From: Cryptomeria japonica
Lineage: Eukaryota; Streptophyta; Pinopsida; Cupressales; Cupressaceae
Reading direction: 5' to 3'
Assembly: GCF_030272615.1 (NCBI RefSeq)
Contig: NC_081409.1
Span: forward strand, 247,598,502 to 247,662,501
DNA: 64,000 nucleotides
Numbering within the stretch: position 1 is the first letter of the stretch; every line of letters begins with the position of its first letter. The notes beneath the pieces were generated by a model. That model made no database searches. It saw only the letters and a program-made list of their open reading frames with translations, and was not told the DNA's origin. A program made the translations under genes and the position numbers. Below, piece after piece: positions 56,316-64,000 of this stretch.

Positions 56316-59313
56316 CTAAATGTGTCGCAAATAACCTGCATCTTTGTAAGTTGTAGCGTTGAACACTGCATCCCTAGCTGCGTTCTTGATCACGTAGAAG
56401 TTCTTGAATTGATCAGCTGTGTCATTCATATCAAGAATATATGTCTTGGAAATGGCTTGGGTTGCATTAAGTAAAGACTTACATTCAGAAAGCCACACGG
56501 TCTTATCCTTAACTACACCTGCATCATCTACCAAACTGGGAACCCCATGTTGAACAATTTGTTGGCACTCATCAAATTCATATTTCAATTCCTTAGTAAA
56601 TTTATCATGTGTGACAAGAAAACCCTGAACCTTTTTCTTTACCTTTTCCCTAGTTGATGCATCTTGTAACAACAAGTTGAGTCTATCTCGAATTCTAGTG
56701 TTAGAAACCATATTGTCCATGTTCCTTTGATTTACATCCCAGAATTTGTCCAATGCCTTCTCCATGTTATCATATATTTTACTCAACAATACACCAGAAG
56801 TATCAGCCCTGATGCTCTTCATCTCCCTCTTCAACTTAGTGTTCTCATAAGCTAATTTTTCAAATTTCTTCTTCCAGTGGCCTCCTGAATCAGTAATTTG
56901 AGGGATCAGATGCCCACTCCTCTTAAGGGTTTCCTCATATAAGGCCTTATATTTATTTTTCTCTTCTATCTTGTGTTTCATTTGAGCCTTATTCAATTTT
57001 GAGATATTAATACCTATGTCAACAGTGACCATAGGATCTACCTCTCCAACTTTTAGGGTCATCATGTGACCAAAAGCTTTACCCACATCTATGATTTTTG
57101 GCCTTTTATTCGGGGGGTACAATGCCCATAACAACATTGCTTGTTCATTTGTATCATATCTCAATCCAATGAATATATCATTAACCCCTTGGACATTCAA
57201 CTTGAAGTCCTTATTGTCTGAATGTAATAATTTGTCAAAAATAAAATATGCACTCAAATCCCATCCTGGGAAAAGAATAATACCTGCCTCCACTAGCAAC
57301 TGTCTTCCTCTCTGAGGGGTCATTGTCTCTATTTCTGCATCAATGTCAGCCTTAAGCTTCTGTAACATTTCCTCCTCATTATTTGGTGTGATATTTGGCA
57401 TTGATTCCCTCAACTTCTTCCCTTTGAAGTGGTATAAGAAGGATTTAAACTCTTTAGACTTGATGAATTGATCATCTAAAACAAATGAAATGTGCTCTAT
57501 CATCCTTTCATATGTTTTTGCATTTAGTGCAATGTGGAGCTTATCTTGTGCTTTTGTTTCCTTCTCTTTCTCAAGTGCACGGAGCTTGGAAACTACTTCA
57601 TTCTCCCCTGAATCACTTTGAGCTGGGTCTCCCTTCATGTTTTCTAGTCTCTATCTTCTCTCCTCCAGTTTCTTCTCCAAGGTCTCCATAACCTCTGCAA
57701 GCTCCTCCACTTCCCTATTTTTACACATGTCTTCAAACTCATCCTTGTGATGAAAGTAATCTCCCAACTCTTGTCTCTTTCTTCTCATGTGGATGGAGCC
57801 CTCAGGATCATAATGCATTCTAGATGTGTGTTGGAATAGGTTGTATTCATCCACCAGCTTCCTGTCAATAGTCTCATATGCTCTAGTAGATACAATTTTA
57901 AAATCCAGGAAATGAAGTGTGTGAGGGAGGAAGGCTTGCTTGTGTGCATCTCCAAAATTTTTGGCATTAGAGACACTTAACTACCTTACAATTTCCAAAA
58001 AAGAAATCATGTCCGCTGCAGGCTTCGGTAGCACATAGGGGTAACCTTCAAATCCATAGCAATGAACAAAAGTGAAATTTTGGCATGAGTACCAATCACC
58101 CCAATTGTGATTAACCTTCATATTTTTGTGCTCATGAGGCCTAAGAAACTTCTTTACATCCTCAAAAAATGATCCTTGCAGAGGCTCACCAAAAAGCAAG
58201 AAAATTGGCTTAACAAAGAATTCTTCAAATTTGAGGTAATGAGAATTTACATAGTTGTATTCCCAAAGAGAAACCCATAACTGCATTGGTTGATCCTGTC
58301 CATTCTTCCCAACTATTTTTTCATTCAAACCTTCTGGCCATAACCCTCCAATAAAATAAAATAATATGCATTAACAGTGAATAATGCTTGAAGTGCTTGT
58401 CTGGATTTTCTTTCAAGTTCAGGAAGCCTTCATGAAGTCTATTCACTAGGTATGAAGCAAAATCAAAATCTCTAGGCTCATGTCTCTAAATTTCTGCTGC
58501 TAAAACCAATAGTCCTATGTTTGCTACATTAGGAGCTTCAACTCCTCCAACCTGACAACATGCCATATATGTATACTGTAAATATTTCTTGAAAATAGTC
58601 ATATCATAAGAAGGACTGTCTTCCTCTGTTATCCTCCCCTTCTCTTCTTTGTGGATAGTGAGGCTCCAACCCTGGTATGTAGTATCCATTTTTTTTGTAT
58701 TCCTCTTCCAATTCCATAAAAGATAAGGGCACATTCGCCTCCAGATCTATTGCAAAAACCTCCTGAATTGTGGCTACTGCAAAGTGAACTAAAGAAGCCT
58801 CGTCGGGCAACAAAATGCATCATTGTTTTGTATCATAATGTCTTACCAGGAGCTTCAACAAATCAATATTTACAAAGACATTAGGTACCACAAGTTTACC
58901 TATGCCGGTACTCCATGAGTTTGAAATTGGCATGGGCTCATCCATGTGGAAGTAATAGAAAAGAAACATCTCATGCCCTTGCACTGTTGTGAATACATCT
59001 CCAATTTCTCTATATCCATCTTCCAACTGGTTGCGAATAGGAAAATTCACCTTAGCTCTACGTGACCTAGCTCCTAGAGAGCCCATCTGATCTATCATGT
59101 CTTGATTTAATTTTCTTCGAGCCTCACTGACTTCACCCTTTGATTGTTTTGGCATGGTACTAGATATTTCAACAACCTTCCACTTCTCTTTTGAGCTTGA
59201 CCCTTCCATCTTTGTAAATTCCTTTTCTCTATGCTCAGCAACTCAGAATATTTCTCAATAAACACCTGATATCTTTCTGCAATAACTTTGTGTGAAATGT
59301 TGTTATGCAACAC
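56316..59313 (-). pseudogene. Long gag-like ORF (~1,000 codons), decayed
   Basis: A single ancestral frame can be followed from about 59,313 or the ATG at 59,209 to the stop at 56,316, with stops near 58,820, 58,486, 57,981 and 57,651 and frame changes near 58,640 and 58,350. The last 440 residues (57,638-56,316) are fully open. Motifs: LLKLLVRHYDTK; YTYMACCQVGGVEAPN; HFKHYSLLMHIILFYW; MKVNHNWGDWYSCQNFTFV and CYGFEGYPYVLPKPAADM; then charged, coiled-coil-prone segments (EEKNKYKALYEETLKR, KKFEKLAYENTKLKREMKSI). I recall similar HNWGD ... V-x-G-F-x-G-x-P-x-x-LP proteins as abundant retroelement-linked ORFs of unknown function in plants, especially conifers (inference). No protease, RT or integrase is attached. 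Confidence 0.6.
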
Positions 59314-59423
59314 TAGCTATATATCCCAAGGAGTCCAATCTTGTACTTAATTACTACAACCTTGATGGATCTTCTTCATGTGGCATCGAACCTACTCAAT
59401 GGATGCATTTAATGGAAGCCATT

Positions 59424-60700
59424 TTGTTGGTTTTTCACATCAAGACCTTCAATGACTAATCGATGAGACTTTTCCGGATGATTCAATTGTTTGGCGCTAT
59501 TTGTTATGACTTTACCGATTCTTACCTTCTGATTGACACAATCTATCCCAATCGACTTATCGGGTCTCGAGAGAGCAATTTTTCTGCTATCCTGATGGTT
59601 CACTTTATCTTTATGGATACTCCTTCAGTTTCAGCTTTTCTTTTTGTTTTCACGATCCATCGACATAACTCTCCCCAATGCATCCGCCTTCGATTTTCCT
59701 TTACTTAACCCATCGGGTATCGACATAGTTCATTTTATGTCTCTTCGATGTCCTGATGACCTCAACATATCAATCCACATTCTGACTAAGCTCCCTGTGC
59801 TATTGACACAACATACCCCAAAGAACTCCTTGAAACTCACCATCTGCCCTAACAGTCCTATTGGGATTCGACATAGCATAAAATTTCTTCTCCCGATGTC
59901 CCGATGAGTCTTCACTTAATGTTACTTTATCGGTATAATTCACACCAATATCCCTGTAGGCGCTTTTATCTTCATCGGAGGTCAGAATAGCCTTTTTCTA
60001 TTCCTCCCGAAGTCCCGATGAGTGTTCAATGCACTTTTATGCTTTACACCTCCGAGTCTGTTTTATCGATATAAGTAATACCAATAATTCCGCCTTCTGA
60101 TTCTCCATGTCTTTGGGGATTGACCTCACTATTTTTGCACTATTTCAATATGGTCTTTTTCTCTGATGGACCTGCCTTCAGTTCCCTTCAGTCATCGGGT
60201 ATCGGGATAGAATTTTTTCATTATTTCCGATCTCCCAATACATGTTGATAGAAAATACCCAACTTCTACCTCATCGGAACAAGCTATCCTGATGGTATGT
60301 TTTTCCAAGAGCACACACCGTGTTGAATATTATTTAAGTGCTCCAATGAATCTACCCTCTGATTTATTGGTATATGTCATGCCGATAATCCTTCTTTTAC
60401 TTGCCAGTGTTGTTTCATAGGGACTACTTATGCCGATAATTGAAAGTTTGCAATTTTGAACAAATGAGTCATCCACCTTGAATATTAGTGATCCCAACTA
60501 TCCCACAGGGTTTGATACACACTAGAAAAAAATCTTAGGTTATACCATAATGACTTCTCCACTGACTAAATGCTTCCATACTGGATTCCTTGTGCAGTCT
60601 ATACTCAGTGCATGCCCTTAGTGTGCCCAAGTGAAACCTTGACATTCTTGAAACAACTGATCCTTAGAGAAGTTTACTCATGCTAATAACGTTCCTACAC
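59424..60700. repeat. CGAT-word-rich non-coding region
   Basis: Upstream of the gag-like frame, words such as TATCGGTAT, ATCGGG, CCGATG and CCCGATGAGT recur many times over about 1.1 kb with irregular spacing, in DNA that is otherwise poor in CpG. It looks like a degenerate repeat array or LTR/promoter region. Apparent open frames here have no protein-like content. Confidence 0.55.
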
Positions 60701-60784
60701 ATGCAAACCAACAATAATTTCTCATATGATAATAGAAAAGGCCTCCATATAGCACACAATATTTTGTAAAAATATGTGCTAACA

Positions 60785-60789
60785 CAAGC
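60785..60789. other. Target duplication CAAGC, right copy
   Basis: Partner of 40,954-40,958. Confidence 0.88.
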
Positions 60790-61230
60790 AATGGGTATTG
60801 TGTTGGATCTAAATAGAAATTTAATTGTTTGCATATACAATCAATAAGAAATGATTTTCCAATACCTGCTATGCCTTGATTAATTAACCACAATGGTGAG
60901 GAATTCAAATTTTGTGTAGAATGGGAGGTTATAATATCAAGTGCACTTTTTTGGTTTGCTACAAGCTCAAAGGTATTAGGGGAATTGGAGTGTATGTTGC
61001 CAAGGGTGTGAGTTGATTGGCTTTTCTCCATTGAAATAAATTGAGAGGCTATTCTATGGAGCATTTCATTAGGTATGAAATCACTCCAATTAAATTGAAG
61101 GTCAAAATCACGTTTCCCAAGCATTTGAAGAGTAGCAACATCAAAGTTGTTTGAGGCTCCCATTTGTGATAGGATCTCCCATTCGTAGAGGTCCTGATCA
61201 GTAGATTGTGGAATATCTTGCAAGTGCAGG
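60785..61230 (-). pseudogene. Helitron Pif1-like helicase, Walker A half
   Basis: The minus-strand frame reads SALDIITSH, LINQGIAGIGKSFLIDCICK (Walker A, GxAGxGKS) and DPTQYPLLVL, then meets the insertion. Helitron helicases have the same order (Walker A, PLLVLAPTGVAA). The open frame past 60,785 belongs to the inserted element and is not helicase. Confidence 0.9.
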
Positions 61231-61849
61231 TCTTCACTATTTTTTGTACTGGAGTTTTCTTCAATGCCATTTACATGCCATCAGATGTAATGAGTACTTT
61301 GAAGTTGTTTCCAATTTAGTATAATTTCATCAGTTGAGGTACCTATATGTAGAGGGATTTTGTGGAAAGGCTTGTACAAAAGAAATTCACTCCAACAAAA
61401 AGATTCAAAAGTAGTGTCAACTTCTGTAGGTAAGGATTTGAACTACAGAAAGACATTTACAATTGCTGGTAGATTTGTTTTTTGCCATTTACATGATTTG
61501 CGGTGTTGATTGTATGTATATTGATGAGCTGAATGAAGCAATTTTAGGTTTGCTAACTCCAATGGTCTTTTCATGTAATTAGAAATGAAAGAAATGCATA
61601 TCTATGAAGTTTCATTATAGGTTATTATACGTTGGAAGATCTTTTTGCCAATATTGAGGGTGACAAATTGACGTGTGCAGGAGATCAAGGGGATTTTGAG
61701 CAGCATATGGCAAGTTTCTTGAGCATTAATGTCCCTATCAACAACAATGCCCATCATAAATCTCTAATATGCATCCTTTTTAACATGTTAGTATAGATCT
61801 CTGATTTACATTCATTTTTTTTTATGTGTATTTAGAGATATATCGGAGA
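61231..61849 (-). pseudogene. Helitron Rep-helicase linker, badly decayed
   Basis: It lies between the Rep core and the helicase. Translation in all minus frames is broken; the position and spacing fit the Rep-helicase linker. Confidence 0.5.
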
Positions 61850-62815
61850 ACTGCCTTTTTCGAGCACACTGCCTGACAATCAACATTAGCCCTTTATATG
61901 GCTAGCATCGTTGGGTTGTGAACATTGAGTCGACTATCATTCCCTGCTGGCTTGTAGGATGGACTATTATTATGGTCTATTATCAATGATGAGTTATGTT
62001 ATTCAGTCCAAGGTGCTTTGTATCGACATTCAAGAGTTGTTCTTTTTTTTTTCAAGCATGTAAACTCTGAACACTTTGTATGTCGTTGAACAACATTCAG
62101 CAGTTTAGTGTAGTCAATGCAAGTATCGGATCTGAAAATGACATCTATATTCGAAAGATATGGATCTAAAATTGCAAGTATATAATATATGTTTGAGCGG
62201 TCCACTTTAGTGCGTGGATTCCATGTTGTGATGTACAGGTCAAAGAAGGTTTTAACTGATTCAATGCTTTCATGGTTTTTCCAATCAACGTTGTCAATAT
62301 TGGGTGCTTGTGGCAGCCACAGAAAGCCATGAATGTGTGTAGAACCTCGGTGTTGCCATTCATATATGTACCAATGGTCAATGGCATGCAATTGTTTGAC
62401 AATGACTTCATCATGAAAGCTCTGAAATCTTAAATACAAGTATAAAGTTGTTATATGTGGGTTATTGACTAAATTCTTGATAGATTGTCTTCTATTGGGT
62501 TGTAAAGTATTTGAGTGTGGTTTTGGAAACATTTTTTGTAGGTCAAGCCATTTTGTATCAGCTAAGCTTAGCATAAAGAAAAGCGTTGGTGGACCTAATT
62601 GTTCTATCATTGCGGTAAGATCCCTATGGGATTTGCTCCAAAATGCACATGTGTCGTGCGAGGATGTGGCATATCGCATGATGTGATTTGGTAATTCATT
62701 TGAAGGTGTGTTTTGTAAGTGGTCTCTTAGGGCATGAAGATTGAATGGAAGAGAATCTTCTAAATTTATCTTTATGAAAATAGTAGTTGATTGTTGAGAT
62801 TGATGCCTCATCATA
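61850..62815 (-). pseudogene. Helitron Rep (HUH nuclease) core
   Basis: The frame at 62,814-61,999 has LPNHIMRYATSSHDTCAFWS, FMLSLADTKWLDL, and EWQHRGSTHIHGFLWLPQAP, whose HIH is the HUH metal-binding motif of rolling-circle Rep proteins. After the stop at 61,999, LNVHNPTMLAI, RANVDCQAV and LRYISKYT (61,960-61,850) supply the NPxML and RANVD ... YxxKY blocks that carry the nucleophilic Tyr region in Helitrons. Rep would nick and rejoin element ends during replication. Confidence 0.92.
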
Positions 62816-63700
62816 AGATTATAGATATAATATCTAAAACAGACATGCTCGCCAAATCTTTGATCATAATATTTTATTGATCATAATATTTTATTAAGTG
62901 CAAAGCATATTTATGTAAATTTACATGTTTTGTTCTGTCTTTAAGTGGTAAATCCAATCCATTAGGAAAAAATGTTGGGAATTCCATTGTAAGTAGACCT
63001 TCTGTATTCTACTCATTGATAGGTGATGAACTGATTTGTGGCCAAGGGACAACATTGTTGTTGGTATTATTCAAATGTAGGATTGTCCTAATTGCATCCA
63101 ATTCAGGAATTGAGGATGGAAGTTGTGGAATAAATGAAGAAGTGTTTTCTATTACTTCTTTGGCATTGTTCATGTTCGCTACATCAACATTTTCTTGTAT
63201 AAGTTCTTCTTGAGGCAAAGCTACTGAATGTAAAAGTTCTAAAATGTCAGTAGTGGATTCAGGCAATAGTTGTAGTGCATCTAAATCAATGACTACATAT
63301 TTATAGTATTGTTCATGCTTAATTTTGTAAGTCAATGCATTCATGACGTGATACCTATTAACGTAACAGTTATAAGTTAACCCTTCTAAATTAGCTCTAT
63401 GGATAATAAGGATTTATAAATGTTGAATTTTGCATGGCAAGGACAACGCAATTTCTGAAATATCCTATGGGAAGTTAATTGTGTGACCCAAATACTTATA
63501 CTGACCTCCCCTTGCATGAGTAACTTGCAAAATAGGAGCAATCCTTGCTATGAGAATTTCTTCTACTTGAGAAAGACACTTTAAATATAAGGTTGCTCAC
63601 CTGGGTTCATATTGTTTGATGAAGAGAAATGGTGAATTCCTCTCTCAGCAGAACATCTCATGCAGATAACTGCATGGTTGACATTTTTAATAATCATGCC
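62816..63700 (-). pseudogene. Helitron Rep N-terminal region with a duplication frameshift
   Basis: Reading from about 63,690: CMRCSAERGIHHFSSSNN, KYLGHTINFP, VMNALTYKIKHEQYYKYVV and LDALQLLPES, then PWPQISSSPINE, stop, TEGLLTMEFPTFFPNGLDL and HKYALHLIKYYDQ, and after the frame change RFGEHVCFRYYIYNLMMRHQ. This follows the Helitron N-terminal domain order. At 62,862-62,900 the 17-bp word TGATCATAATATTTTAT is tandemly doubled, which shifts the frame exactly between DQ and RFGEH. Confidence 0.85.
62862..62897. repeat. 17-bp tandem duplication
   Basis: TGATCATAATATTTTAT occurs twice in a row; subtracting 17 bp brings the two Rep frames into register. Confidence 0.85.
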
Positions 63701-64000
63701 CTCATAGCTTTCTCTACAAACAGATCATGCCTCCATGAGCTCCAACATATCAATTCTTTTTTGGAAGTTACATAAAGTGTATAGGAATGAAGGAGTCTAC
63801 AGGGTGCGTTCAAGAGCAATTGAATGTGTTTGGGGCACATTACTTGGCTAAGGGTCATTGGCTTCTATTTTCAATAGAGTGTGTGAGTTACTATCAAATG
63901 TTTTATGTGCACGTCATTTCATTTTCCGTTTGTTGGAGATATTGCCTCTATTATTTGCATAGTAAGTTCTATTTGTTTTCTTCCTCCTGCATTTGATGGC
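63701..64000. other. Right edge, outside the recognisable Helitron coding part
   Basis: An open plus-strand frame from 63,787 (MKESTGCVQEQLNVFGAHYL) has no recognisable family; the window ends inside it. Confidence 0.35.

Larger units (their letters stand above)
40959..60784 (-). mobile_element. Element carrying a gag-like ORF, inserted in the Helitron
   Basis: Borders are fixed by the CAAGC duplication and by in-frame restoration of the helicase. The ends read TGTTGGTGC and GTGCTAACA, imperfect inverted ends of the TG...CA type. Apart from nested insertions (41,065-55,382 plus its ATCCC duplication) it is about 5.5 kb. It holds one long decayed frame (59,313-56,316) and no reverse transcriptase. 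A TG...CA end and 5-bp duplication suggest a gag-only LTR element, but I could not match a left LTR to a right LTR, so the class is open. Confidence 0.6.
39100..63700 (-). mobile_element. Helitron, split by a ~19.8 kb nest of insertions
   Basis: Rep and Pif1-type helicase domains in Helitron order on the minus strand: Rep N-terminal region 63,700-62,816, Rep HUH core 62,815-61,850, helicase Walker A part 61,230-60,785, then (after the insertion 40,959-60,784) the rest of the helicase 40,958-39,900. I could not identify the 5' TC end or the 3' CTRR hairpin end, so the outer limits are approximate. Confidence 0.85.

Noticed and set aside
59463-59907. Plus-strand open frames upstream of the gag-like ORF as genes
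   Set aside because: Their composition simply reflects the CGAT-word repeats; no protein-like motif.
60678-60784. C-terminal extension of the helicase frame (HIFTKYCVLYGG)
   Set aside because: It reads into the inserted element by chance; the real helicase continues at 40,958.
1-64000. tRNA, rRNA, CRISPR arrays or bacterial operons
   Set aside because: No cloverleaf, rRNA core or regularly spaced repeats seen; all content is plant nuclear repeat DNA.

Overview
Nuclear DNA of a land plant with a large, transposon-dominated, AT-rich genome. Evidence: plant-type Ty1/copia and Ty3/gypsy retrotransposons primed by the initiator tRNA-Met (TGGTATCAGAGC sites), LINEs with a C-terminal RNase H, a Helitron, a CACTA element, plant splice sites and telomere-like TTTAGGG motifs inside LTRs. 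The style (very low gene density, deep nesting, old decayed copies) fits a gymnosperm, but the species cannot be fixed from the sequence. I see no intact host gene, no tRNA or rRNA gene, and nothing prokaryotic. Almost every recognisable reading frame carries stops or frameshifts.

Layout. 0.1-2.7 kb (minus): a decayed multi-exon DDE-transposase-like gene of a family I cannot name. 3.6-6.7 kb (plus): a 5'-truncated LINE (RT, zinc-binding and RNase H domains). 8.2-14.2 kb: a ~1.95 kb direct repeat, with a solo LTR inserted cleanly in the second copy. 14.5-25.3 kb: the pol gene of a minus-strand copia element, split by a 9.6 kb CACTA transposon (14,995-24,586, target duplication AGG). 25.8-28.1 kb: a small non-autonomous LTR retrotransposon. 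28.2-30.4 kb: a LINE relic. 32.3-34.9 kb: a second non-autonomous LTR element. 35.2-37.9 kb: a gypsy pol 3' end followed by an antisense coiled-coil reading frame. 38.1-38.5 kb: a LINE RNase H fragment. 39.1-63.7 kb (minus): a Helitron whose Pif1 helicase is split by a nest of insertions.

The nest. The Helitron is cut at 40,958/60,785 by an element carrying a gag-like ORF (duplication CAAGC). That element holds a solo LTR (ATCCC), which holds a SIRE-like copia (1.44 kb LTRs), which holds a Tork-like copia (ATAGG), which holds another solo LTR (TTTAT/TCTAT). Removing the outermost element, the Tork-like copia or the innermost LTR each rejoins the interrupted gene in frame, which fixes those junctions to the base.

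Most interesting. The CACTA element carries a ~2.1 kb palindrome whose arms are two copies of a fragment that I read as a DRM-type (de novo, RdDM-pathway) DNA methyltransferase. Read-through RNA would fold into a long hairpin matching the enzyme family that silences transposons. The palindrome is seen; the DRM identity rests on several family motifs; any silencing role is inference.
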